NCBI RefSeq assembly: GCF_003201475.1 | Contig: NZ_QJJK01000003.1 | Span: forward strand, 434,001-498,000 | DNA length: 64,000 nt | Direction of reading: 5' to 3' | Origin: Chelatococcus asaccharovorans | GTDB lineage: Bacteria > Pseudomonadota > Alphaproteobacteria > Rhizobiales > Beijerinckiaceae | Shown here: positions 33,776 to 41,793 of the stretch, in pieces | Numbering within the stretch: position 1 is the first letter of the stretch | Layout: the number at the start of each line of letters is the position of its first letter | Position numbers and translations under genes: made by a program | The notes under the pieces: generated by a model | What the model saw: only the letters and a program-made list of their open reading frames with translations | Told to the model about the DNA's origin: nothing | Database searches by the model: none

Positions 33776-34291
33776 ATGAGTCACGCCGTGAGATCTTTTA
33801 TGAGACTATCGCTTGCGACCGCGGCCCTATGCGTCGCGGTTCCCCTGCTGTCGGTGGCGACGCCGGCAAGCGCGGCGGGCTTCTCCTGCCCCTGGAAGCC
33901 CATCGCGGATGGAAAGCAGGCCGCGAACGTGGAAAAGCTTCTGCCAACCGGCGATGCCTTTGACGATATCGCGCAGCTGAACGCCGCCGTCTACGCCCTG
34001 CGCCAGCAGGGCACGCCGGAGACGCTGGTCATCGACAGCCTCGTTGCCGCCTATTGCCCGGTCGTCGCATCGAACACAGCGCTGACCGATGCACAGAAGT
34101 CGGCGCGGGTCATGCGGTTCGCGGCCCGCGTGATGCGCACGGTGTATTCGCTGGACAACGCCGACGCGATCATCCTCGATGTGCCCCTGCGGCCGACGCT
34201 GGTCGAGGCGGCGCGCGCCAAGGCCAAGGCCGCGGGCATTTCCGTGGAGGCCTGGATCGCCGGCCTCGTCGAGGCCCAGGCCAACCGCTGA
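33776..34291 (+). CDS. Exported protein of unknown function
   Basis: 171 residues from the ATG at 33776; a GTG at 33755 and an ATG at 33800 are alternatives. A signal peptide ends near PASAAGFSC. The mature protein is helical with two cysteines (Cys in GFSCPWKP and AAYCPVVA) that could form a disulphide. The C-terminal helix DVPLRPTLVEAARAKAKAAG resembles amphipathic tails. It starts 17 bases after the DUF1269 gene, so it is likely in the same operon. A strong hairpin follows. I do not recognise the family. Confidence 0.7.
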   Translation: MSHAVRSFMRLSLATAALCVAVPLLSVATPASAAGFSCPWKPIADGKQAANVEKLLPTGDAFDDIAQLNAAVYALRQQGTPETLVIDSLVAAYCPVVASNTALTDAQKSARVMRFAARVMRTVYSLDNADAIILDVPLRPTLVEAARAKAKAAGISVEAWIAGLVEAQANR

Positions 34292-34828
34292 CCAGGGATC
34301 AGCCCGCCCCGCTTGAGCATCGCCAGACTGAAGCGGGGCGGTTGCGCGTTTCCGAGCGCATCGGAAAGGCCGGCCGATTGCGACCTCCGCGAGCGAAAGT
34401 GTTCTCTAGGGGTCTTTGCCTGCCGATGGCGGCATCCGCATCATGCTTCTCCTTGCACCGATGCCGGCCCAGCGTGCTCTGTTTTGCGATCGGCTGCGAC
34501 CGGCGAGACGATTCCGTCCCCCAGCATCCGTTTTCGATAGCTGCTCGGCCGCCGCTGAACTGCGACGCCGACGTCCCCGTCAGTGGCAATGCGACCGACG
34601 CGCGGGGGGCGGTCCGAAGGGCGCGCGGACGATCTTCGATGATTGGCGGAGAGCAGCTTTGGCCGAGTAGGTTCCCGTTTCGAAGGCGGCTATGGTCGGA
34701 CTTCTCTCCCCGGTGAAATGTCCGTCGCGGACCTTCACGGCGAGCGGGAAGCCGCCATCAGAGAGCCGTTCGCGGCGTTTCCGGGGCCTCGATTGAACCT
34801 GCGGCGCGTTGAAAAGAAAAGGTCTGAT
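34292..34828. other. Gene-free region before the AspT-like antiporter gene
   Basis: About 540 bases. The hairpin at 34304-34341 ends the previous unit. The rest is GC-rich and contains no repeat that I recognise elsewhere in the window. A reading frame runs into the antiporter gene from 34643, but it lacks membrane or conserved character and the true start is at 34829. Confidence 0.5.
34304..34341 (+). terminator. Hairpin terminator after the exported protein gene
   Basis: CCGCCCCGCTT (34304-34314) pairs perfectly with AAGCGGGGCGG (34331-34341) around a 16-base loop, 13 bases past the stop codon. Only a short, broken T run follows (TTGCGCGTTT), so termination may be partial. Confidence 0.55.
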
Positions 34829-36520
34829 ATGTGGCAGTGGTTGGTGAACGTGCTGCGAGACAACCCGGCCATCGCGGTGTTCCTGTCCCTTGCCATCGGC
34901 TCCTCCATCGGCAGGGTCTCGTACAGGGGCATCGGGCTTGGCGCGGTGACCGGCACCTTGCTGACAGCGCTTGTGATCGGGCAGCTCGATATCACCATCT
35001 CGAACGATGTCCGCGCGATTTTCTTCCTGCTGTTCCTGTTCGCCATCGGCTACAGCGTCGGGCCGCAATTCGTCCAGGGCGTGGCCAGGAACGGCCTGCC
35101 GCAGGCGGCGTTCACGATCATCATCTGCGCGCTGTGTCTGGGCACCGCATGGCTGTCGGCGAAATTCGCGGGCTATGACGCGGGCTTCGCGGCGGGGCTG
35201 TTCGCGGGCGCCAATACAATCTCTTCCGCCCTGGCACTCTCGGTCGATGCCATCGAACAGATGGGCCGGCCGGCTGAAGAAACGCAGGCGCTGGTCAATG
35301 CCATCCCGACCGCCTTCGCGATGACCTATATCTTCGGCACCATCGGCGCGACGCTCATCATCGCGCTCCTCGGTCCGAAGCTGCTCGGGATCAACCTCAT
35401 CGCGGCCTGCAAGGCCTATGAGATCAGGATGGGCGGCCATGTCGGCCAGGGCAGTGGTCGCTCGGCCTGGCACGACTTCATCGTGCGCGCCTATCGCGTC
35501 GGGCCGGACAGCGCCTTTATCGGACAAACCGCGTCCCAGATCGAGGCGGGCTTCCATCACCAGCAGCTCTTCATCGAAAGGGTACGGCGCGACGACGCGA
35601 TCTTCGATGCGGTCGCCGACACCGTCGTGCAGAGCGGAGACGTCATCGCCATCGCCGGACCGCACCGGCATATTCTCAGGCAGTTCGGCCACACCCTCGA
35701 GGAGGTCGAGGATCCGGACCTGCTCGACGTGCCGATCGAAGGCGTCGACGTCCTGCTGACCAACCGCGCCTTCGACGGCAAGACCCTCGCCGATCTGGCG
35801 GATCAGCCCAGCGTGCGCGGCCTCGTCCTGCGGCGCATCCGCCGCGGCGCGACCGGCGTGGACATCCCGATCCTGCCGGCGACCGAGCTGCACCGCGGCG
35901 ACGTGCTCACCGTGCTCGGACGGCCCAAGGATATCTCCGCGGCGCTGACGAAATTCGGCCGCGCCGACCGCTCCACCGACGAGACCGATGTCGGCTTCGT
36001 CGGCGGGGCGATCGTGGCGGGCGCCCTCATCGGCACGCTGGTCTGGCATATCGGCGCGGTGCCGATCACGCTGTCATCCTCCGGCGGCGTTCTCATCGCC
36101 GGCATTGCGGCAGGCTGGCTCCGCGCGGTTCATCCGACCTTCGGCCGGATCCCTCCGGCGGCGGGCTGGCTGATGAACGCCCTGGGTCTGAACATCTTCA
36201 TCGCCGTCGTCGGGCTGTCGTCCGGCCCGAGCTTCGTGGCGGGCGCCGAGCAACTGGGCGCGAGCCTTTTTCTCTGGGGCGTCGTGGCGACATCCGTTCC
36301 CTTGATTCTCAGCCTCTATATCGGCCGATACCTGTTCCGCTTCGACGACGCGATCCTGCTCGGCTGCTGCGCCGGGGCGAGGGCCTCGACGGCGACCCTC
36401 GGCATGCTGACCGAGCAGGCGCGGAGCCAGGTGCCGGCTCTCGGATTCACGGTGACCTGCGCCGTGGGCAACACCCTGCTGACGATCGGCGGCATCTTCA
36501 TCGTCCTGCTGATGGGATGA
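34829..36520 (+). CDS. AspT-like (AAE family) antiporter with central TrkA-C domains
   Basis: 563 residues from the ATG at 34829, preceded by AAAAGG; the fit to family length supports this start. Two homologous five-span membrane halves (about 10-180 and 385-560) surround a cytosolic region with two TrkA_C-type domains (RVGPDSAFIGQTASQIEAGF near 215, LPATELHRGDVLTVLGRPKD near 345). This is the aspartate:alanine exchanger family layout. AspT in lactobacilli swaps aspartate for alanine; most proteobacterial members have unknown substrates. Motifs GLFAGANTISSALALS and GCCAGARASTATLGML mark equivalent positions in the two halves. Confidence 0.9.
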   Translation: MWQWLVNVLRDNPAIAVFLSLAIGSSIGRVSYRGIGLGAVTGTLLTALVIGQLDITISNDVRAIFFLLFLFAIGYSVGPQFVQGVARNGLPQAAFTIIICALCLGTAWLSAKFAGYDAGFAAGLFAGANTISSALALSVDAIEQMGRPAEETQALVNAIPTAFAMTYIFGTIGATLIIALLGPKLLGINLIAACKAYEIRMGGHVGQGSGRSAWHDFIVRAYRVGPDSAFIGQTASQIEAGFHHQQLFIERVRRDDAIFDAVADTVVQSGDVIAIAGPHRHILRQFGHTLEEVEDPDLLDVPIEGVDVLLTNRAFDGKTLADLADQPSVRGLVLRRIRRGATGVDIPILPATELHRGDVLTVLGRPKDISAALTKFGRADRSTDETDVGFVGGAIVAGALIGTLVWHIGAVPITLSSSGGVLIAGIAAGWLRAVHPTFGRIPPAAGWLMNALGLNIFIAVVGLSSGPSFVAGAEQLGASLFLWGVVATSVPLILSLYIGRYLFRFDDAILLGCCAGARASTATLGMLTEQARSQVPALGFTVTCAVGNTLLTIGGIFIVLLMG

Positions 36521-36532
36521 TCCGATATGACC

Positions 36533-36637
36533 TCAGCGCAAGTCCGTCTGTTGCGGATTGGCTCCAGTCAACAATCGATAGAATCTTCAACGACCTAGAT
36601 GGTTTCAGATGATTCTGTCTAAGCCGTATTTGCTCTA
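36533..36637. repeat. TA-flanked ~105-bp repeat, copy D (inverted)
   Basis: Read on the minus strand it begins TAGAGCAAATACGGCTTAGA and ends near CAGACGGACTTGCGC, matching copies B and E with more substitutions in the middle. The TAGAGCA end overlaps the TAG stop of the TolC-like gene. Confidence 0.7.
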
Positions 36638-38194
36638 CCGCAGGAGCAATTGATCCGGAGTATCCCGCGAGGTCATCGCGCCCAGGACGAAGGCGAGGTT
36701 CGAGGCCGCCACAAGCGCAGCCGCATGGGCGTCGGCACGGGCCTGACGCGCGTCCAGGAGACCCGTATCGGCCGCAGTTGCGGCGGTGATCGTGCCGAGC
36801 CCGTTGCGATAGGCGTCCAGCGCGGCATCATAGGTGATCGTCGCAGCCTCCGTCAGGCGCGTCGCCGCCTGGTAGGATTGCAGCGCGGAGCGGACGGCGT
36901 TGGAGGCGACCACCATCTCGCGGACGGCTTCCTGCTGGGTCTTCTTGAAGATGTCATGCGCGGCGGACACGCGCGATTGGGCCGCGCGCAGGTTGGCGCT
37001 GCGCACACCCGCGTCGTAGAGCGGCATGGTGGCCCCGACGAGCACGCCGGTCGCCGAGGTCTGCTGTCCAATCGTCGGGAGGCCGCTGGCGTTGAAGCTG
37101 CCGCTTCCCGTCGCCAATCCACCGGCCACGAAGACCTTCGGCAGGACATCAGCCTTGGCGGCCTCGACCCCGGCCTCGCTCGCCTTGATGGTCGCGTAGC
37201 TCGCGAGCACGTCCGGCCGGCGCACAAGCGCCAGCTTGATCATATCCTCCATGGGCATGCTGACCGGCGACGGCAGACGGCGGTTGCCGGCGCTGGCCAC
37301 CTTGATGGACAGCGTCGGCGACACGCCCATTGCGGCGAGCAAGGCCTGATAGGCATCGCGCTCCTGCCCCTCCGCGACGACGCGGCGCAACTCCGACTGC
37401 GCGACCTGCTGACGCGCCTGGGCCACTTCGACCGTCGTCCCGAGGCCGCCCTTCTCGCGCTGCACGGCGGCGTCAAGGATGGCGCGGCTGTTGCGCAGCG
37501 TCTGATCGGCGATCTCCATCCGGGTCCGTGCCGCGCCATATTGATAGTAGGTGCGGGTCACGTCGAAGATCAGCTTCTGATGGGATGCGTTGAACATCAC
37601 ATTGGCCGCGAGCGAGACCTGCCTGGCAGCGTCGACGACGGCGCTGCGCTGGCCGAAGTCGAACATCAGCCACTGCAGCGCGACAGACGAGGACACCCCG
37701 CGGGCGGTGGTGTTGAGATAGCGCTGGACGCCCAGCGCCTGGACGGGCGTATCGGTGTTCTGGACACCACCAACCGCATTCGCCGTGATCAACGGCAGGA
37801 ATGTCGCCTCGGCGATGCCGACCGCCAGGGCGGACTGCCGCGCCTGTTCCCAGGCGATCCGCGTGACGGGATTGTTGCGCGCCGCGATGTCGATCAGTTC
37901 CGGGAGCTGATAGACCTTGCCTGCCTGGGTTTGCGGCGGCGGCGGCAGCTCGGCGACGGCCGCATTGCCCAGAACGGAAAAGTCGCGCACGGACGCACCG
38001 GCGCCCTGGCTCGCATCCGATCGCGGCAGAAGGCTGCTGCCGGTCGTGTTGCCCGGCGTCCATGGCTGCGAGGGAGACGATGGGGCCAGGCTCTCGGCGT
38101 TCTGCGCGCATCCGGCAAGTGCAACGCTCACAACCACACAGGCAAAGCTGAAGCCCCGGCTGGCGCAAAGGCTCATCTTACATTTATGCGCCAT
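36635..38194 (-). CDS. TolC-family outer-membrane efflux lipoprotein
   Basis: 519 residues from the ATG at 38194, overlapping the FUSC stop by 11 bases. The signal sequence ends in the lipobox VALAGC, so the protein is lipidated at that Cys like OprM and MdtP. Two OEP repeats follow (PELIDIAARNNPVTRIAWEQ near 95, ASAGNRRLPSPVSMPMEDMI near 320), with the long helical segments of the periplasmic tunnel. It completes an MdtN-MdtO-MdtP-like tripartite system with the two upstream genes. The stop codon is formed by a dispersed repeat end. Confidence 0.92.
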   Translation of the reverse strand: MAHKCKMSLCASRGFSFACVVVSVALAGCAQNAESLAPSSPSQPWTPGNTTGSSLLPRSDASQGAGASVRDFSVLGNAAVAELPPPPQTQAGKVYQLPELIDIAARNNPVTRIAWEQARQSALAVGIAEATFLPLITANAVGGVQNTDTPVQALGVQRYLNTTARGVSSSVALQWLMFDFGQRSAVVDAARQVSLAANVMFNASHQKLIFDVTRTYYQYGAARTRMEIADQTLRNSRAILDAAVQREKGGLGTTVEVAQARQQVAQSELRRVVAEGQERDAYQALLAAMGVSPTLSIKVASAGNRRLPSPVSMPMEDMIKLALVRRPDVLASYATIKASEAGVEAAKADVLPKVFVAGGLATGSGSFNASGLPTIGQQTSATGVLVGATMPLYDAGVRSANLRAAQSRVSAAHDIFKKTQQEAVREMVVASNAVRSALQSYQAATRLTEAATITYDAALDAYRNGLGTITAATAADTGLLDARQARADAHAAALVAASNLAFVLGAMTSRDTPDQLLLR

Positions 38195-40151
38195 CACGCC
38201 CCAGTCCGGCCAGCAGATCCTCTATCCGATCGATATGTTCTGACACTGTATTACACGGCTGCATGTCGCGCCGTAAATGTTCCCCGTCGTTTTTTTGGCC
38301 GCGTGGTCGGCCATCGGACACGGGCCTATCAACAACAGCATGCGACAGCCGGGTGAATCGCTCCGCCAGCAGCGCGCGGTCTTCCGGCGCGGATCCCACC
38401 GCGGCAAGGCCGGCCTCCGCGCTCTCCGGGTCGCTGTCCTTGCCGGCGGAGGCGTGCAGAATGAACAGCTTGGGGGTGAGAGCCTCGGCCTCGGCCAGAA
38501 CCATCCGCAGGCGCTCGGCCTCAGCATCGCTCGGGCGCAGGCGGCGCGGTTCGAACAGCGCCAGGGCGAGGCTGTTCGCGGCTGCCGCAATCTCGCTCTC
38601 GGCCTCAGAGGCGTCGCTCGCCGCAGCCGACGTCTCGTCAGGCGCGCGTCGGGCCAGTTGCGCCAGGGCTGCAAAGGCAGAGGCCAGCCGAAGCTTGACA
38701 CCATGGGTGACGCTGACCGGCCATATCTGCGTGAAGACGAGATAGACCATGACATTGCCGAGCAGGATGCCGATGATGCGATCCCGCGCGGAATCCATAT
38801 CGATGCTCGGCTCGAAGCCCTGCAGGATGGTCAGGAGGAAGGCGAGCCCGATCTGCACGCCGCCATAGGAGATCCGTTCACTGCCGGAGGAAACCCAGGC
38901 CGCCGGCAGGATGCCGAGAAAGACAAGAACCATCAGCCCGCCAACCGACGTGATCTGCGGGATGACGAAGAGGATCGCCGCAATGCCCATGGCCGCGCCG
39001 ATGAGACAGCCTACGATACGCAGCGCGAGCTTGTGGACCGTCTCCGCCGTCGTGCCGAGGGCCGCGACGAAACAGGTGATCATCGCCGTGTGGATGCCCT
39101 GCCAATCGATGCCGGTGTAGATGAGATAGCAGGCCATGGCCGCGGCCGCGGTCTTCAAGGCAAAGCGCTGGTGGTCGGGATTGCTCAAGGCATCAGCTGC
39201 GAAGAAGGGCTCCTGTGGCATGGGCGCCCATGTCTTCGCTGGCGCGGCCAGTGCGCCGACGGCTCGAGCAGCCTCACGCGCCGCAGGATCGGTGGCCTCC
39301 GTCAGGACCGCCCGATCCGCTTCCCGCGGCGCCTGGTGCGAGAGCGCCTCGGCCGCACGTTGGCATTCGGCCGCAAGACGGGCGCGCCATTCCGGCGCGA
39401 GCGCTTGCGGAAGGGCGGCGATCGCCAGCAGGAGCCGATAGCTGCTGTCGACCGCCTGGGACAGCCCCATGCCTGCTGCCGCCGGCGCGTAGTGGAACAG
39501 GCGCACCAGCATCGCCATCTGCTGCTGTTCGCCGTTGCCCTCCCGCAGGAGGCGTCGCATTGCGAGCGTGTTGTCGCTCCGGAGCGCGTCCGCGGCCGTC
39601 TCCAGCCGCTCGCGCAACGACGACCGGAGCAGCCGATCCGGCGTCCACCCCAGAACCAGGTTGAACACGAGCATCAGGGCCATCGGCATCGTGACCATCT
39701 GCCAGGCGTAGAGAAGCCCGCGCGTTGCCGCCTCCCCGACCGGCACGTCACTCGTCAGGCTGAGGGCGAATGTGACAACGAGCGCCATGTCCGACCCGAG
39801 CGGGCCGAGGCGGCTGACGGATCCGAGGAACACCAGCAGGAAGGCGGCGAGAGCCATCGTGGCGAGGCGCAAGGCCGGGATGTCGATCGTCCATTGCACC
39901 AGGACGAGAACGACGGCCACGACGATAGTCACCAGGATGGTCGCCCCGATCGCCAGTGCGATATTCACGGCCGCATTGGGCTTCATGAGATAGATGACGA
40001 GGTAGCAACCGATCGCGGGCTCGGGAATCTTGTAGAGCATCGCGACCGCGGCCACGAGGGCGCAGAGCAGCGCGATCCGCCATGTCATTCCGGAACGCCC
40101 GGGAAAGGGTTCCAGGTCGCGCCGCACCTGACGAATGATCCCGCCGAGCAT
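38184..40151 (-). CDS. FUSC-family inner-membrane exporter component (MdtO-like)
   Basis: 655 residues, ATG at 40151, three bases after the HlyD stop. Two clusters of hydrophobic spans, about residues 20-165 and 340-490, each form a fusaric-acid-resistance-type membrane domain, separated and followed by charged cytosolic helices. FUSC proteins such as MdtO and AaeB export aromatic acids or related toxic organic compounds, driven by the proton gradient. The order membrane fusion protein, FUSC, TolC is as in E. coli mdtNOP. Substrate cannot be inferred. Confidence 0.92.
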   Translation of the reverse strand: MLGGIIRQVRRDLEPFPGRSGMTWRIALLCALVAAVAMLYKIPEPAIGCYLVIYLMKPNAAVNIALAIGATILVTIVVAVVLVLVQWTIDIPALRLATMALAAFLLVFLGSVSRLGPLGSDMALVVTFALSLTSDVPVGEAATRGLLYAWQMVTMPMALMLVFNLVLGWTPDRLLRSSLRERLETAADALRSDNTLAMRRLLREGNGEQQQMAMLVRLFHYAPAAAGMGLSQAVDSSYRLLLAIAALPQALAPEWRARLAAECQRAAEALSHQAPREADRAVLTEATDPAAREAARAVGALAAPAKTWAPMPQEPFFAADALSNPDHQRFALKTAAAAMACYLIYTGIDWQGIHTAMITCFVAALGTTAETVHKLALRIVGCLIGAAMGIAAILFVIPQITSVGGLMVLVFLGILPAAWVSSGSERISYGGVQIGLAFLLTILQGFEPSIDMDSARDRIIGILLGNVMVYLVFTQIWPVSVTHGVKLRLASAFAALAQLARRAPDETSAAASDASEAESEIAAAANSLALALFEPRRLRPSDAEAERLRMVLAEAEALTPKLFILHASAGKDSDPESAEAGLAAVGSAPEDRALLAERFTRLSHAVVDRPVSDGRPRGQKNDGEHLRRDMQPCNTVSEHIDRIEDLLAGLGRDGA

Positions 40152-40154
40152 GCG

Positions 40155-41204
40155 TCAGCAGCGTCTGTCGTTATGGACGATGACGACCGCGGATGCGCCG
40201 ACGCGCATCAGATCCTCCGGGGGCTGATCGAGCCTGATCCGGACGGGGAAGCGTTGCGACACCCGCACCCAGTTCAAGGTCTTCGGCACATAAGGCAGGT
40301 TGCGCGGGATCGGCAGCATTTCGTCCGAACTCACGCCCCAGCCGATGCCCTCGACAACACCCGGCATGGCGACGGAGCGGTCCGCCATCGCATAGACCGT
40401 CGCACAGCGCCCCACGGCGATGTTTTGCAGTTCGGTCTCCAGGAACGCGGCCGAAGCGAACCAGTGATCCGTGTCGATGAGCGTGAAGACCGACTGGCCG
40501 GTGATGACGAATTCCCCGGTCGCCGTCGTCAAGCCGACGACCAGCCCGTCATGGGGCGCCCTGATCTCGGTCTCGGCGAGATTGCGCTTGGCCAGCGCCA
40601 GGGCCGCCCTGCGCGCCTGCACCAGAGCCTCGGCGGCATCCGCGCTGTTCACCAGCGCATCGGCAGCCTCGACCTGAACGAGCGCCTGTTTGAGGCTGAC
40701 CTCGGCATCGCGCTTGGCGGTCGCGGCATCGTCGACCTGTTGCGCGGTGACATATCCCTTCGGCCTGAGCGCGACGAGACGCTCGAGGGTCTGCGTCGCG
40801 AGAGCGAGATTGGCACGCGCGCGCACCACCTGCTCGCCGGCGATCGTCGCGTTCGACGCCTCGGCGCGGATCGTGCGCTTCTGGGTGGCGAGGGCGGCCT
40901 CGGCGATGTGCAGATCCGCCGTGGCCTGGTCGACGGCGATGGCATAGGCCGCGGGATCGATCGAAAACAGGAGGTCGCCCTTCTTGACGCGGCTGTTCTC
41001 CTTGACCGGCAGCTGGATGATACGCCCCGGCACGATCGAGGATATGTGCACGAGATTGGCCTGCAGGACCGCGTCCTCGGACATCGGATTGCTGTCCGCC
41101 CTGTTGAGATAGCGCCACCCCAGCACCGCCGCAGCAACCACGATGACGACCGCTATGAGGCCGCCTAAGGCCGTGGACCGTCCTTTACCGTCCGAAGCGC
41201 CCAT
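40155..41204 (-). CDS. HlyD-family membrane fusion protein of the FUSC efflux system (MdtN-like)
   Basis: 349 residues from the ATG at 41204, two bases before the ytcA stop region; upstream in-frame codons overlap that gene. One N-terminal anchor (GLIAVVIVVAAAVLGWRYL, residues 13-32). The lipoyl half-motifs IVPGRIIQLPVKENSRVKKG and IRAPHDGLVVGLTTATGEFV flank a helical hairpin of about 110 residues. A beta-barrel and membrane-proximal domain complete it. It should bridge the FUSC protein and the TolC-like channel. Confidence 0.92.
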   Translation of the reverse strand: MGASDGKGRSTALGGLIAVVIVVAAAVLGWRYLNRADSNPMSEDAVLQANLVHISSIVPGRIIQLPVKENSRVKKGDLLFSIDPAAYAIAVDQATADLHIAEAALATQKRTIRAEASNATIAGEQVVRARANLALATQTLERLVALRPKGYVTAQQVDDAATAKRDAEVSLKQALVQVEAADALVNSADAAEALVQARRAALALAKRNLAETEIRAPHDGLVVGLTTATGEFVITGQSVFTLIDTDHWFASAAFLETELQNIAVGRCATVYAMADRSVAMPGVVEGIGWGVSSDEMLPIPRNLPYVPKTLNWVRVSQRFPVRIRLDQPPEDLMRVGASAVVIVHNDRRC

Positions 41205-41206
41205 GG

Positions 41207-41470
41207 TCAGCGTCCGAAAACGAAGCGCGAGACCGCAAAGGCGATCGCCAGGGCGAGGCAGACATAGACCAGCAATCTCCACGGAAGGACGTCATCGATG
41301 CCGATCGGGATGAAGATCACGCGGATCACGACGGCGCCAAGAATACCGGCGACCGCACAGGCAAGCCACGCCGGAAAATAAGCGCCGAAGAGCGGAAGTG
41401 AGGGCGCGCCCACGGATGTGCAGCCAGCCAGGGGAAGACAAGCCGCAAGTATCAACCGATTGAAGGACAT
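41207..41470 (-). CDS. ytcA: YtcA-family small lipoprotein at the head of the efflux operon
   Basis: 87 residues from the ATG at 41470. The lipobox is LPLAGC within the first 20 residues. Two hydrophobic segments follow (FPAWLACAVAGILGAVVIRV and LLVYVCLALAIAFAVSRFVF). The YtcA family has this short lipoprotein plus two-span design and regularly precedes HlyD-FUSC gene pairs. The role is unknown; it may assist assembly of the pump. The next gene starts two bases away, so coupling is tight. Confidence 0.8.
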   Translation of the reverse strand: MSFNRLILAACLPLAGCTSVGAPSLPLFGAYFPAWLACAVAGILGAVVIRVIFIPIGIDDVLPWRLLVYVCLALAIAFAVSRFVFGR

Positions 41471-41793
41471 GGTACTCACGACTACCCACCGCGACGAAGC
41501 CCGCAGCCCGCCTGCTTTGCTGGATCAAGGCTAACGTCGGCGACGCGCGCCTACAACCCGGCTCTCCCACCGCGATCTTTTTTCCCACAGGCGATATGTG
41601 TGCTTTCAGCTCCTGTCGTGGGAGCAATGAAGACATCATCGCTCTATAAAACTAGTCTCGGCAATGGGAGGTGGAGTTGGAAGCGCGTTGCTCGATTGTA
41701 CGTTTTACACCTGAGGCATGTTTGCACTAAGCTTGTGGTGACCATCTCCGTCCCCTAGAAATACGAGAACCTCCGAGGATCGAGACAGGCACT
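41471..41793. other. Divergent promoter region between two FUSC efflux units
   Basis: About 320 bases, AT-richer than its surroundings. An inverted repeat CTCCCAC (near 41563) and GTGGGAG (near 41617) with about 45 bases between could be a regulator site or a stem. No regulator gene is adjacent to either operon, so control probably comes from elsewhere. Confidence 0.45.

Noticed and set aside
34580-36049. Long minus-strand reading frame across the AspT-like gene
   Set aside because: It is the complement of a clearly conserved membrane protein gene; the frame is kept open by high GC content and encodes low-complexity Arg/Asp-rich sequence.
38277-41168. 963-codon plus-strand reading frame across the efflux operon
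   Set aside because: Complementary to the FUSC and HlyD genes; composition is typical of a GC-driven shadow frame.
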